Positions 1 through 9,122 are shown, counted from the stretch's first letter. The stretch: 64,000 nucleotides of DNA from GCA-2705995 sp965661625 (GCA_965661625.1 CBFIEM010000007.1:1-64000); one strand, 5' to 3'. Made by a program: numbers and translations. Notes: a model not told the origin generated them from the letters alone.

Positions 1-414
1 ATAGTGAACCAACGCTCCATCCTGTCAAAAGCATTTTATTTTGCGCTGGGGTTTTTGGCGATTGTTATATTAATCGTCATCGTTTCCCCATTAATTATCC
101 AACTCTTTAATGATGCGTATCAGTTTGAAATAGAGGTCTTACTTTATGTGATGACGGGCTTCTACTTTCATGGGATTTATAAGATTTTTGTCAATTACCT
201 ATTCTTCCATCGAAAGACTCAACTTGTGCTGGTTATGTCTGCCATCACGGCCACATTGAATTTTTTCTTGAACTGGTGGTTGGTTCCAAATTATGGCCTC
301 CAGGGTGCTGCCATTGCCACGATGGCCTCTTTCATTATCCAGTTTTTAATAACGGCAAGTATAGTTCAGTATAACTACCGCTTGCCGTGGCTATCCCTTT
401 TGAGAAATGATTAG
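1..414 (+). CDS. Polysaccharide flippase (Wzx/MATE-like), C-terminal part
   Basis: The reading frame is open to the left edge of the window, so this is only the C-terminal part (about 137 residues) of a larger membrane protein. It shows four hydrophobic segments separated by short loops. The stretch FFLNWWLVPNYGLQGAA followed by another helix is typical of oligosaccharide flippases of the Wzx/RfbX (MOP) superfamily, which move lipid-linked repeat units across the inner membrane. The next gene is an O-antigen ligase/polymerase-like protein overlapping it by 8 bases, which fits a polysaccharide locus. The apparent GTG at position 4 is an internal valine codon, not a start. Substrate cannot be inferred. 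Confidence 0.8.
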   Translation: MVNQRSILSKAFYFALGFLAIVILIVIVSPLIIQLFNDAYQFEIEVLLYVMTGFYFHGIYKIFVNYLFFHRKTQLVLVMSAITATLNFFLNWWLVPNYGLQGAAIATMASFIIQFLITASIVQYNYRLPWLSLLRND

Positions 415-1531
415 CCTACTCGCATATTTACCCAGTACTTTCTTGGTGCCCCAATGGGGTTATGCGTTGTTCATTGTAGCATTAATTTTCAGGTCGCAAC
501 AACAGATACAGTCAGAGCTAAAAACGCTTTTTTTTGGGGATCAAAAATGGCGATTTACAATTAGCTTCTATTTGTTGATGGCTTTCTTGGCGCTTTCACT
601 CGTCAATAATATTTGGAATGCATCTCGGATAGCATCGATTAAAGACGCACTACCTTATGCTTTTTTAATGGTGGTCACAATTTACTTGAGTAGGTTCCTC
701 ACCAAACGCGATTTGTTCATGCTCTGTTTGTTCTTTGGGCTGGAAGTAATGGTAGGAGTTGTGGAATTTGTACGAGGGGTTAATACAGTTTTCACCTTTC
801 ATCCTAATTTCGAATCAGAGCTAAATGACTCCCTTTTATACTTCAGAAGGGTTTATGGATTAAGCCATAATTCGAGTGCACTAGCTGAAAAATCATTCTT
901 AGGGTTGGGAATAATCCTAACAACTCCGACTTGGAGGAAGTGGTTTGGAAAACTGATGATTCCATTATTTTTAATAGGGCTAATCATTACGTTTGCTAGA
1001 ACGGCAATGGTGGCTACAGGAGTGATGCTGTTAGTATGGGTTGGGGTTGTGTTTTCTGAACGTCATAAATCGGCAGGGTCATGGTTGGCTTTAGTGAGTG
1101 TGTTGTTGATTTCCATGTTCGGCTTGGTATTCGTTGCAATTGAATATACTGACATCATCGTGAATCAATTTACACGAAGTACAGGAGGTGTTGAACTCAC
1201 AGGACGGGGGAAAATTTGGAGCGATTTCTGGAGCTTTTTCTTGGCTAACCCTTTATGGGGAAATGGAAGTTTTAAATTATGGCTAAAGGACTACCATGCC
1301 CATAGCTCTTACCTTGAAACCCTAGCAAGCCATGGATTAATCGTTTCGTTTCCTTTTTTTCTATTCGTGCTGAGGAACATCAACTATCGCAACTTGATAT
1401 TTGTTGCAGGAGTATTGGTTTATGGGATTGCTCAATATGCCTTTTTCTGGGGAATATCGCTGTTTGACCTCGTTTTTTTTGCAATGCTTGTTTCTGCTAA
1501 GCAGAACGTTTCCACGACTCTGCAAGAATAA
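407..1531 (+). CDS. O-antigen ligase/polymerase family membrane protein
   Basis: A 374-residue protein with about ten predicted membrane segments and one large periplasmic loop in the last third. The loop holds the pattern typical of the Wzy_C/O-antigen ligase family: TGRGKIWSDFW, then NPLWGNGSF and a conserved histidine in YHAHSSYLE. Members either ligate O-antigen to lipid A core or polymerise repeat units in the periplasm; sequence alone does not separate ligase from polymerase. It overlaps the flippase by 8 bases, so the two are probably co-translated. Its last 35 bases overlap the 3' end of the Wzz-like gene on the other strand. A second ligase-like protein lies at 3468-4685. Confidence 0.8.
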   Translation: MISLLAYLPSTFLVPQWGYALFIVALIFRSQQQIQSELKTLFFGDQKWRFTISFYLLMAFLALSLVNNIWNASRIASIKDALPYAFLMVVTIYLSRFLTKRDLFMLCLFFGLEVMVGVVEFVRGVNTVFTFHPNFESELNDSLLYFRRVYGLSHNSSALAEKSFLGLGIILTTPTWRKWFGKLMIPLFLIGLIITFARTAMVATGVMLLVWVGVVFSERHKSAGSWLALVSVLLISMFGLVFVAIEYTDIIVNQFTRSTGGVELTGRGKIWSDFWSFFLANPLWGNGSFKLWLKDYHAHSSYLETLASHGLIVSFPFFLFVLRNINYRNLIFVAGVLVYGIAQYAFFWGISLFDLVFFAMLVSAKQNVSTTLQE

Positions 1532-2270
1532 TTAGAACAAGTCCGAAAAGGTTGATTATCAAAACTGCTCCACCAACCTTTAATGCTTTACCTCGAGCGG
1601 GTTTACTGGGCACATATGCTGGTGTGATTAACTGAAAGGTGCTGTAATTAGACGTCTTCATTTGCAGTGCACTAATTTGCTCTTTTAAGTAAGTGCGTTC
1701 AGAAGAGGAAAACTCCGTAGAGCCAATTTGGATAATGTGAGTAGTTGAATCCGACAAAGACGCTTTGTATTCATCAATTAATGCATGAATTGTCTTGAGT
1801 TGATCTTTTTCTAGACGTTCAAAATAAGGCGTATTAGCAAGATGGTTTAAGATTGATTGCTCGTATAAAGGAAATAAAGCTGGGTTGTCGCTATACATTG
1901 TAATGTTTACAATGACTTCATTAACTAATGTAGAACTTAGCATTCCACTAGCTTCTACCTGCGTAACCTTGTATGTTACTTCTTTTAAGGATTCAGCTGC
2001 TTCGTTATTGATACCAAACGCTTGCTCTAGACGATCGTTCGAAGATTGCTCTACAAGGAGCGGTAAGTTGGAGAGGTGATTTTCACATTCTTCACTAGAA
2101 ACACCGTTGATTTTAAATACAAAATGCGACTCATAATTTACGGGTAGCTGGTAGAGAACGCCTGCAATGATTAGCGATATTGTTGCCATCACAATTGCCA
2201 ACCATTTGTTGTTTCGGTATAAATTGATGACGCTAGTAATAAACTCGAGAAACGTGATTTTTTCGCCCAT
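1497..2270 (-). CDS. Wzz-like chain-length regulator, no kinase domain
   Basis: A 257-residue protein with one membrane helix near residues 22-42 and a second near residues 230-250, flanking a helical periplasmic domain. This is the arrangement of Wzz/polysaccharide copolymerase proteins, which set chain length of surface polysaccharides. Before the second helix there is a TPAYVPSKPARGK segment, matching the proline-rich motif (P-x2-PxxP..P type) typical of this family. It lacks the cytoplasmic tyrosine-kinase domain of Wzc-type proteins. It is encoded opposite to the rest of the locus and its 3' end overlaps the ligase-like gene by 35 bases. Function is inferred from topology, motif and neighbours. 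Confidence 0.7.
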   Translation of the reverse strand: MGEKITFLEFITSVINLYRNNKWLAIVMATISLIIAGVLYQLPVNYESHFVFKINGVSSEECENHLSNLPLLVEQSSNDRLEQAFGINNEAAESLKEVTYKVTQVEASGMLSSTLVNEVIVNITMYSDNPALFPLYEQSILNHLANTPYFERLEKDQLKTIHALIDEYKASLSDSTTHIIQIGSTEFSSSERTYLKEQISALQMKTSNYSTFQLITPAYVPSKPARGKALKVGGAVLIINLFGLVLIILAESWKRSA

Positions 2271-2354
2271 GATTACATTATTCTATGTGCGAATATAACG
2301 AGACAATCCATTCTGACTTTGATTGACATGAGGTATAATTAAAATAGTTAAGGG

Positions 2355-2396
2355 TTATACGTTAATAACATCCCTTGGGCAAACCCTTTCGTATAA
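2355..2396. promoter_or_regulatory. Interrupted dyad between divergent polysaccharide genes
   Basis: Arms TTATACG (2355-2361) and CGTATAA (2390-2396) are perfect inverted repeats 28 bases apart, with a second possible pairing AAGGGTT (2350-2356) and AACCCTT (2382-2388). They lie in the 166-base gap between the divergent Wzz-like and glycosyltransferase genes. A regulatory role is inferred only from position and symmetry. Confidence 0.25.
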
Positions 2397-2436
2397 TCAA
2401 ATTACATTATCATTGAATTAAATTTGGAAGGGTATT

Positions 2437-3468
2437 TTGAAAAGGCAAAGCATCAGTGTAATTATCCCTTGTAGAAATGAAGAGGGCTTCATAGAGCAAA
2501 CGATTCGAAGCGTTATGAGTCAAGATTATCCCATTGAGTTAATGGAGGTGCTCATTGCTGATGGGATGTCTGATGATCAAACATGTGAAGTAATTGAAAA
2601 CCTTCAAAAAGAGTTTCCAAATTTAATCTTGTTGTCTAACCCTTACCGCGTTGTGCCTCATGCTTTAAATGCATGTATAAAGCGTTCTATAGGTGATGTG
2701 ATTGTTCGCTTAGATGCGCATTCAATCTACCCCAATAATTATATAAGTCGACTCGTTGAAGTATTGGAAAAGGAGTCGGCTGACAATGTGGGAGGAGTGT
2801 GGATTACTACTCCCGCTAATAACTCTTTAGTTGCAAAAGCTATTGCGAAAGCGACGAGCAATCCTTTTGGAATTGGAGATGCTTCTTACAAACAATCAAC
2901 TGGCGGAATCCGCGAAGTTGATACTGTACCATTTGGATGTTACCGAAAGGATGTTTTTGACCGGATAGGATATTTTGATGAAGAGTTGGTCAGAAATCAA
3001 GACGATGAACTTAATGGCAGGCTTAAGCAGTCTGGTGGCAAAATTTTGATTGTTCCAGATGTTCAGATCACTTATTTTGCGCGACCTACTGTGGGAAAAA
3101 TGATGAAGATGTTTTTCCAATATGGGTGGTTTAAACCATTGGTCAATCAAAAATTGAATAGACCCACTAACTTGCGTCAATTCGTTCCGCCTTTATTCAT
3201 TGGAGGATTGCTCGTCGGAGGTTTTATAGGTTTAATAGCACCGGTCTTTTTTTGGATATGGTTTAGTGTAGTACTCATATATAGTGTTACCAATAGTATT
3301 GTTTCACTGAGAATAGGTTTGGGAGAAAGCAGTCCATTGATGGTGTTAATTCTTCCTTGGTTATTCTTTGCGATCCACGCCAGTTATGGTTATGGTTATT
3401 TGAGGGGATTTGTTTATCATCAATTATTTCGTGGCTCAACAAGTAAATCATTCAATCCTTCTCGTTAA
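2437..3468 (+). CDS. Glycosyltransferase family 2
   Basis: A 343-residue GT-A fold enzyme. The N-terminus has the family-2 signature SVIIPCRNEEGFIEQTI, then ADGMSDDQT, and the metal-binding DxD-like motif as RLDAHS near residues 85-90. A later NQDDELNGRL matches the acceptor-side ED/QxxRW-type region of succinoglycan and hyaluronan-type synthases. Two to three hydrophobic segments near residues 245-330 suggest inner-membrane anchoring. It should transfer a sugar from a nucleotide donor to a lipid-linked glycan. The start is a TTG at 2437, preceded at good spacing by a GGAAGG ribosome-binding site; no upstream ATG fits better. The stop overlaps the next start (TAATG). Confidence 0.85.
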   Translation: MKRQSISVIIPCRNEEGFIEQTIRSVMSQDYPIELMEVLIADGMSDDQTCEVIENLQKEFPNLILLSNPYRVVPHALNACIKRSIGDVIVRLDAHSIYPNNYISRLVEVLEKESADNVGGVWITTPANNSLVAKAIAKATSNPFGIGDASYKQSTGGIREVDTVPFGCYRKDVFDRIGYFDEELVRNQDDELNGRLKQSGGKILIVPDVQITYFARPTVGKMMKMFFQYGWFKPLVNQKLNRPTNLRQFVPPLFIGGLLVGGFIGLIAPVFFWIWFSVVLIYSVTNSIVSLRIGLGESSPLMVLILPWLFFAIHASYGYGYLRGFVYHQLFRGSTSKSFNPSR

Positions 3469-4685
3469 TGAGCTTACAAAAGAACATGAAGAATTGGGGC
3501 TATTTGAGCATGCATGTGTTGTTATTTGCTATGCCTTTTTACCAGGTCGCAGTTCCGCCATTAATCATTGTATTCTCACTCATTTCACTTTTCAGTGTAT
3601 CGTGGAAAGATCGCGTTAGTTTATTCAAATCAAGGTGGAAGGTTATTTTACTTTTTAGTAGCCCTTATTTGCTGTTGTTAATAGGTTTCTGGAATACTGA
3701 AAATTTCGTTTATGCTTTCAAAGATTTAGAGATTAAGTTGTCTTTGCTGCTTTTCCCACTAATCATTTTAACAACGGATATTTTCTCTAAATCCAACTTA
3801 GTCCCGCTGCTAAGAAGTTTTGTGATTGGGTGCTCCCTCTCCACAGCTATTCTTTTTACACATGCTTTATTCTATTATTACAAGACGGGCGATGTAGCCT
3901 TCTTTTATTATAAGGAATTCTCAATTTTTCATCATCCTTCTTACATGGCCATGTTTATGAATTTTGCCCTGGCCACATTGATTATTTTCATTTTCAACTT
4001 GGGAGATCGCATTCGTGTTATTTATTTCGTGTTACTCAGCATGTTCATCATTGCAATTTATCAGTTGTCATCTAAGGCGGGAATAATTGTTTTGGTGATT
4101 CTCTTAATGATGACATTTATCTACTTACTCGCACCACGCGTCAAATGGTACAATACAATCATAGCTATGGTGCTAGCCGTTTCTTTTTCAGGAATTGTAG
4201 TTTACAACAGTAGCTTCCTGAAGTCGAGATTTAGTGAAATGACAGAATCAATTCAGGATAATTCAGGAAGCAGCACTTCGGCTGTTCGATTAAAGATGTG
4301 GGGAATTTCACTTGAGATTGTTAAAGCACACCCCGTATTTGGTGTCGGTTCTGGAGATGTTCAAGATCAGCTACAGGCACATTACAAAAGGGATCAAGTT
4401 CAACGTGCAATTGATGAAAATCTAAATCCACACAATCAATTTTTGCAAACATCAATAGCAAATGGTGTGGTTGGAGGGTTATCCATTTTGGCTATTCTCT
4501 TGTTTCAGATATATTACGCCTGGAAACAGCGCATATTGATTTTGGGTGCTTTTGCTTGTGTAAATGGATTCAATTTCCTTTTCGAAAGTATGCTCGAGCG
4601 ACAGTCGGGAGTTGTGTTTTTTGCTTTGGTCAACTGCTTATTGTTTTTTACGATTGAGGTGAAGAGAACACTAAATATTGAGTAG
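3468..4685 (+). CDS. O-antigen ligase family protein
   Basis: A 405-residue polytopic membrane protein with about eleven hydrophobic segments. The long periplasmic loop contains SAVRLKMWGISLEIVK, HPVFGVGSGD and then NPHNQFLQTSIANG, which is the Wzy_C/O-antigen ligase pattern with its conserved histidine. It probably acts as the ligase or polymerase of a surface polysaccharide. The start codon overlaps the stop of the glycosyltransferase by one base, so the pair is translationally coupled. Together with the similar gene at 407-1531 it may supply polymerase and ligase functions; which is which cannot be read from sequence. Confidence 0.82.
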   Translation: MSLQKNMKNWGYLSMHVLLFAMPFYQVAVPPLIIVFSLISLFSVSWKDRVSLFKSRWKVILLFSSPYLLLLIGFWNTENFVYAFKDLEIKLSLLLFPLIILTTDIFSKSNLVPLLRSFVIGCSLSTAILFTHALFYYYKTGDVAFFYYKEFSIFHHPSYMAMFMNFALATLIIFIFNLGDRIRVIYFVLLSMFIIAIYQLSSKAGIIVLVILLMMTFIYLLAPRVKWYNTIIAMVLAVSFSGIVVYNSSFLKSRFSEMTESIQDNSGSSTSAVRLKMWGISLEIVKAHPVFGVGSGDVQDQLQAHYKRDQVQRAIDENLNPHNQFLQTSIANGVVGGLSILAILLFQIYYAWKQRILILGAFACVNGFNFLFESMLERQSGVVFFALVNCLLFFTIEVKRTLNIE

Positions 4686-4712
4686 GAGAGTTCGGTATTG
4701 TAAATGGATTAC

Positions 4713-4720
4713 TAAATTTG
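4713..4720 (+). promoter_or_regulatory. Bacteroidota -7 promoter element before aminotransferase gene
   Basis: TAAATTTG matches the Bacteroidota housekeeping -7 consensus TAnnTTTG and lies 20 bases before the ATG of the DegT-family gene, in the short gap after the ligase gene. No TTG element is at ideal spacing upstream, so strength is uncertain. Confidence 0.4.
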
Positions 4721-4740
4721 CATTTCTAAATTAAGGATAT

Positions 4741-5964
4741 ATGATTCCATTTTCTCCTCCCCGTGTGGATGAACGAATTATTGAAGAGGTTGTAGATGCA
4801 CTGCAGTCTGGATGGATTACCACTGGGCCCAAAACCAAGCGTTTTGAGAAAGAAATAACAAAGTACGTAGGTTGTAAGGCCACGGTTTGTCTAAACTCGG
4901 GAACAGCTGGAATGGAACTCATGATGAGTTGGTTTGGCGTAGGTCAAGGAGATGAAGTAATCATTCCTTCCTACACGTATACTGCCACCGCAAATGCGGT
5001 CATTCACTCTGGTGCTAAACCTGTAATGTGTGATGTTGGTACTGACTTTAATATTGACACAAGCAAGATAGCTGATCTGATCACTGAAAAAACAAAAGTG
5101 ATAATTCCTGTTGATATTGGTGGATGGCCAGCTGACTATGATGAGTTGAATGCCATTGTTCGAAAAAAGGAGGTTAAGTCGAAATTTACACCACGAACAG
5201 AAGAGCAAGAGTTGCTTGGCAGGGTTTTAATCCTTGCAGATGCTGCACACTCAATTGGATCTACCTATAAAGGTAAAATGAGCGGAACACTTGCAGATAC
5301 TTCTGCATTTTCATTTCATGCTGTTAAGAACCTCACGACTGCCGAAGGTGGGGCGATAGCACTAAATTTACCAGATCGCTTTGATGTGGACAAAATGTAC
5401 CAGAGTCTTTGTGTAAAGTCGTTACATGGACAAACTAAAGATGCTTTTGCTAAAGTTCAAAAGGGTGGTTGGCGTTATGATGTTGTAGAAGCGGGTTACA
5501 AGTATAATATGACAGATATTTTAGCTTCTATTGGTTTAGTCGAGCTCGAAAGGTATGAGAGTGAGACGCTTATAAAGCGACGTCATATTTTTAATAAGTA
5601 TAATGAACTCTTAAGCAAATACGAATGGGCACTAACCCCTCAGTTAGAGTCTGAAGATAAGCTGTCAAATGGACATTTGTATATGCTTAGAATTAAGAAT
5701 ACAGCTGAACAACAGCGCGATTTGATGATTTATGAGATTAATGAGTTGGAAGTGAGTGTGAATGTCCATTATCAGCCTCTTCCGATGTTGTCATATTACA
5801 AACACATTGGATATAACGTCGATGATTATCCAGGAGCTTATGCGAATTTTAAGCAAGAAATCTCTCTTCCAATATATTATGACTTAACTGATGATCAGCT
5901 TGAAACGGTGGTGAATGCTGTTGTAAGATCATACGAGAAGATTATGAATAAAAAGGCAACGTGA
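4741..5964 (+). CDS. DegT/DnrJ/EryC1/StrS family aminotransferase
   Basis: A 407-residue PLP-dependent sugar aminotransferase. The opening IPFSPPRVDERIIEEVVDAL and WITTGPKTKRFE are typical of the family; NSGTAGMEL binds the cofactor phosphate; D167 in LADAAHS contacts the PLP ring nitrogen; K196 in FHAVKNLTTAEGG is the Schiff-base lysine. It should aminate a nucleotide-linked keto-sugar to make an amino sugar for the adjacent polysaccharide pathway. An insertion near residues 135-160 (charged, KKEVKSK region) is longer than in short family members. The next gene starts within its stop (GTGA overlap), which points to joint use of the product by the initiating transferase. Confidence 0.92.
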   Translation: MIPFSPPRVDERIIEEVVDALQSGWITTGPKTKRFEKEITKYVGCKATVCLNSGTAGMELMMSWFGVGQGDEVIIPSYTYTATANAVIHSGAKPVMCDVGTDFNIDTSKIADLITEKTKVIIPVDIGGWPADYDELNAIVRKKEVKSKFTPRTEEQELLGRVLILADAAHSIGSTYKGKMSGTLADTSAFSFHAVKNLTTAEGGAIALNLPDRFDVDKMYQSLCVKSLHGQTKDAFAKVQKGGWRYDVVEAGYKYNMTDILASIGLVELERYESETLIKRRHIFNKYNELLSKYEWALTPQLESEDKLSNGHLYMLRIKNTAEQQRDLMIYEINELEVSVNVHYQPLPMLSYYKHIGYNVDDYPGAYANFKQEISLPIYYDLTDDQLETVVNAVVRSYEKIMNKKAT

Positions 5965-6548
5965 AACGACTGTTTGACGTACTGGCTTCGTTTTTAGTCT
6001 TGATAATTACACTACCATTTATGGTAGGCATTGCGATTCTTATTAGCCTCGATTCCAAAGGAGGTGTTTTTTATCGCCAACAACGCATTGGAAAGGGAGG
6101 CGTCCCATTTAGGTTGTATAAGTTCCGAACGATGAGGTCGGATGCTGATAATAAGTCAAAAATCACAATCGGGGACCGTGATCCTCGGGTTACACGAGTA
6201 GGTTTTTTTATAAGGAAATACAAGCTCGATGAGCTTCCTCAACTGCTAAACATTCTCAAAGGCGACATGAGTGTAGTTGGTCCCCGCCCAGAAGTAGAGC
6301 AATATGTGAAACTGTATACTACAGAGCAGCGAAAAGTTCTTAGTGTTAAGCCGGGCCTTACGGATTATGCGTCGCTAGAATATGTAAATGAAAGTGAATT
6401 ACTTTCAAAAAGCTCAGATCCTCATCGTACTTATGTTGAGGAGATAATGCCGGATAAATTAAGGCTCAATTTGAAATACATCAATAATCAAGGCTTTTTG
6501 CTTGATATCAAATTGATTTTGGACACAATTTTTAAAATTATTCGCTGA
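5961..6548 (+). CDS. Sugar transferase initiating lipid-linked glycan assembly
   Basis: A 195-residue member of the bacterial sugar-transferase family (PglC/WcaJ catalytic domain). It has a single N-terminal hydrophobic hairpin (residues 8-28), then YRQQRIGKGG, LYKFRTMR, the KYKLDELPQLLNIL motif and VGPRPEVEQY, and later KPGLTDYASLEY. It transfers a sugar-1-phosphate from a nucleotide sugar to undecaprenyl phosphate, the first step of repeat-unit assembly. This is the short monotopic form without the extra N-terminal helices of WbaP. The start is GTG at 5961, overlapping the aminotransferase TGA. Its last 11 bases overlap the convergent SirB1-like gene. Confidence 0.92.
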   Translation: MKRLFDVLASFLVLIITLPFMVGIAILISLDSKGGVFYRQQRIGKGGVPFRLYKFRTMRSDADNKSKITIGDRDPRVTRVGFFIRKYKLDELPQLLNILKGDMSVVGPRPEVEQYVKLYTTEQRKVLSVKPGLTDYASLEYVNESELLSKSSDPHRTYVEEIMPDKLRLNLKYINNQGFLLDIKLILDTIFKIIR

Positions 6549-7410
6549 GGGCTTTTTGCAGTCGTTTGATTTCCTCTTTCTTGTCAGGATAACCCAGTTT
6601 ATCAAATGAATAAATTAAGTTATTACAAACGCGATTCAGGATGAGGATGTGATCACAGGGTTGGTAGAACTCTGGGAGCATTGGCACGTTAATCTTGCCG
6701 ATGAAATGATCGATTTCTTTTCTGTGAAAGATGGTTCCTTTACTAAACGGATTGATGTAAAAAATGACGCTTGCATCTTCTATCTTTTCAGGAGTGACTT
6801 CATATTCATTCGTATAGCCAAGAATAAAATGCCTTGGTAAATTCACGCCGTAAATAGGAAGTTCTAATCGATTCGCTATAATCATATAGAGGATAGAGAG
6901 TGAGATGGGATTTCCTTTCTTTGACTCTAATACATGATTTATGAATGAGTTTTGAGGAGCGTGATAATTCGTGGTGTTACCCGAGAAGCCATACTCTTCA
7001 AATAACATGTGGTTAATCACCCGTACTTTCTCTAATGCCGTGAGGTTATCATTTAATTCGATCCAGATATCCTTTGTGATTTTTTCTATCTCACGATAGA
7101 TTGAGTCTGTATCAAGATCAGGATATTGATAACGGGTTATTATAATTAACCCTTCAAGTAAGTCATGACTTTCGCCTCTTTTCCAATTAATCAGCTCTTG
7201 AACAAGCGTGTCAAATTGAAGGTCATGTACGATTTGCTCAATGCGGTTTTGAAATAGAACACCAAAAGCAGAAGATTCCCAGACAGCCTCTAGCATGGGG
7301 ATAATATCTACCCCATAGTCCATCAGTTTATCTTTAATCTGATTGTAGATTACTTCATCTGGGTCATCCAATAACTGGATCAACGCATGAACTTCATCGG
7401 CTTTTGGCAC
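6538..7410 (-). CDS. SirB1-type transglutaminase-like protein
   Basis: A 290-residue cytosolic protein. The central part (NHMLFEEYGFSGN, then ESKKGNPISLSILYMIIANRLELPIYGVNLPRHFIL) is characteristic of the SirB1/transglutaminase-like family. The usual catalytic-type cysteine of true transglutaminases is absent here, as the equivalent helix reads NPISLSILY. The N-terminal third is helical and may be a degenerate HEAT-like region. Biochemical role is unknown in this family. It is a single gene, convergent with the sugar transferase, with its own -7 element upstream (7430-7437). Confidence 0.75.
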   Translation of the reverse strand: MPKADEVHALIQLLDDPDEVIYNQIKDKLMDYGVDIIPMLEAVWESSAFGVLFQNRIEQIVHDLQFDTLVQELINWKRGESHDLLEGLIIITRYQYPDLDTDSIYREIEKITKDIWIELNDNLTALEKVRVINHMLFEEYGFSGNTTNYHAPQNSFINHVLESKKGNPISLSILYMIIANRLELPIYGVNLPRHFILGYTNEYEVTPEKIEDASVIFYINPFSKGTIFHRKEIDHFIGKINVPMLPEFYQPCDHILILNRVCNNLIYSFDKLGYPDKKEEIKRLQKALSE

Positions 7411-7429
7411 AGTTTCTTTTACTTTAACT

Positions 7430-7437
7430 CAAAAGTA
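7430..7437 (-). promoter_or_regulatory. -7 element of SirB1-like gene
   Basis: On the minus strand this reads TACTTTTG, a match to TAnnTTTG, 19 bases before the start codon of the SirB1-like gene. No well-placed TTG -33 box was found. Confidence 0.4.
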
Positions 7438-7485
7438 TCTTGAAAACATGGCCTTGAAACCGTTGTTTAGTGTAAATATTAACAA

Positions 7486-8358
7486 TCAGGTTGTTAACTG
7501 AGCTAAAGTTGATTTGATTAATCGTTCCATTTCAAGTTCGTATGAAGGCAGAAATTCACCTCGATAACGGTTCGCGATAATTAAACAAACGGTAGTACAT
7601 CTATGATTCAACATGGTTGAGAAGCCATATAAAGCAGAGCATTCCATTTCAAAATTGGTTATAGAAAGTCCTTCCCAGCTAAACGACTGTAGGTCTTCTA
7701 AATACCTTGGAATGTTTAAGTTTAACCTTAATGACCTTCCTTGTGGCGCGTAAAACCCCGGAGCAGTAATTGTGATTCCAACTTGACCTAAACGACTGAG
7801 TTTGCTTAATAAAGAGGTATCCGCTTGTGTAACTGCTATATTCGGAATTGTTTTTGGCCAATTTAGCTTATTTTCTAAGTCAGCTTTCAAGGGGTGATTG
7901 AACATCGCATCACTCTCTGCGTAATAACTGAACAAACCATCCAGAGCAAGTGCATAATTGGAAATTACTGCTTCGCCTACCGGAATCGATGGTTGCAACG
8001 CGCCACTGGTGCCAATTCGTACAATAGTTAAGCGTCGTAAAGAAGCTTTTATTTTTCGCGTAATGGGATCAATATTCACTGCGGCATCCAATTCATTCAT
8101 GAGAATGTCGATGTTGTCAGTTCCTATTCCAGAGCTAATAACCGTTAATCGAGTCCCATTGTATTTCCCTGTGTAAGTGTTGAACTCTCGGTTTGCCTTG
8201 TGCAGCTGGATGGAATCAAAAAAAGACGCAATCCATTTAGCCCTTTCTGGATCGCCCACAACAATTACGAGGTCTGCAATATCATCACCCAATAGGTGCA
8301 GGTGATAAACACTGTTGTCGGCGTTCAGGATTAATTCGCTATTTGCAAAATGCTTCAT
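7486..8358 (-). CDS. Nucleoside phosphorylase, uridine phosphorylase-like
   Basis: A 290-residue member of the PNP/UDP phosphorylase family, which splits nucleosides with phosphate into base and (deoxy)ribose-1-phosphate for salvage. Visible motifs are VVGDPERAK (phosphate binding), SSGIGTDNIDILMNEL, RIGTSGALQ, and TNFEMECSALYGFS, which holds the ribose-contacting MExE-like glutamates. Length and motifs match Udp-type enzymes, although purine versus pyrimidine preference cannot be settled. Its ATG directly follows the stop of the DUF4197 gene with no gap, so the two probably form a two-gene transcript. Confidence 0.85.
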   Translation of the reverse strand: MKHFANSELILNADNSVYHLHLLGDDIADLVIVVGDPERAKWIASFFDSIQLHKANREFNTYTGKYNGTRLTVISSGIGTDNIDILMNELDAAVNIDPITRKIKASLRRLTIVRIGTSGALQPSIPVGEAVISNYALALDGLFSYYAESDAMFNHPLKADLENKLNWPKTIPNIAVTQADTSLLSKLSRLGQVGITITAPGFYAPQGRSLRLNLNIPRYLEDLQSFSWEGLSITNFEMECSALYGFSTMLNHRCTTVCLIIANRYRGEFLPSYELEMERLIKSTLAQLTT

Positions 8359-9066
8359 TTAATTGCCAAATACTTTTTTTAATAATTCAGTGGAACGCGC
8401 TAATGGATTGGTTCTAATGTTTTGCTCCTCATGCTTGATCAGTTGAAATAGTCCATCCAGACCTCTGTTTGTTACATAATCAGCCAGGTCAGTATTAATT
8501 TCTTGTTTTTTGAACGGGTTCTTATTGTAAGCACTGGTTAACGGATTCCAGTATTTGGTGAGTTCAACGTCTGAAATTGCTTGTTCAGCAATGGGCTTAA
8601 ATGCAGCATGAAGGTTGTCAGTAGTAGTCCTTCTCAAGAATGCTGTGGCAGCCGTATCTCCGCCGTTCAAAATTGCTAAACCATCTGAAACGCTCATTGA
8701 TACAATTGCATCAATTAATATAGGTTTAGCACTTGAAGCTGCTTTTTCTGCTGCTTCGTTGAGGTGAGACTCAAATGATTCAACTTGTTTTCCAAGGCCA
8801 AAGTTTAGTGCGGCATCTTTTACGGCCTCAGCCTGAGGGGGGAATGGGATCCGAATTTCTGGACTACCAGAGAATCCACCTGGACTACCAGCTCGATTCA
8901 CAGCCAATTCAGCTCCTTGTTTCAATGCGGCTTTAATCCCTGAAACAACCTCATCTTGTTCTAAAGTAGAAGTTGATGATGCAGGAATTACTTGTTGTAA
9001 TTGTTTTAACTGCTCACTTGAACACGTCATTAGCGTGGAAAAAATAATTACCAAGGCGATTTTCAT
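8359..9066 (-). CDS. DUF4197 family lipoprotein
   Basis: A 235-residue protein with a short hydrophobic leader ending in a lipobox-like STLMTC, so probably a lipoprotein. The body contains ALKQGAELAV, PEIRIPFPP, DAIVSMSVSDGLAILNG and ATAFLRRTT, which are hallmarks of DUF4197. Members are widespread in Bacteroidota and Proteobacteria and have no known function. It lies immediately before the nucleoside phosphorylase gene and is divergent from cinA across a 56-base gap. Confidence 0.85.
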   Translation of the reverse strand: MKIALVIIFSTLMTCSSEQLKQLQQVIPASSTSTLEQDEVVSGIKAALKQGAELAVNRAGSPGGFSGSPEIRIPFPPQAEAVKDAALNFGLGKQVESFESHLNEAAEKAASSAKPILIDAIVSMSVSDGLAILNGGDTAATAFLRRTTTDNLHAAFKPIAEQAISDVELTKYWNPLTSAYNKNPFKKQEINTDLADYVTNRGLDGLFQLIKHEEQNIRTNPLARSTELLKKVFGN

Positions 9067-9110
9067 TGCTAGCTGATTTTTAGTAAGCTCGCAAGTTACA
9101 AAGGGGAGTC

Positions 9111-9118
9111 TATATTTG
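9111..9118 (+). promoter_or_regulatory. -7 element very close to cinA start
   Basis: TATATTTG is a perfect match to TAnnTTTG and ends only four bases before the cinA ATG (9123). A start site 5-7 bases downstream of this element would fall on or next to the ATG, giving a leaderless or nearly leaderless message. Confidence 0.4.
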
Positions 9119-9122
9119 CCTT

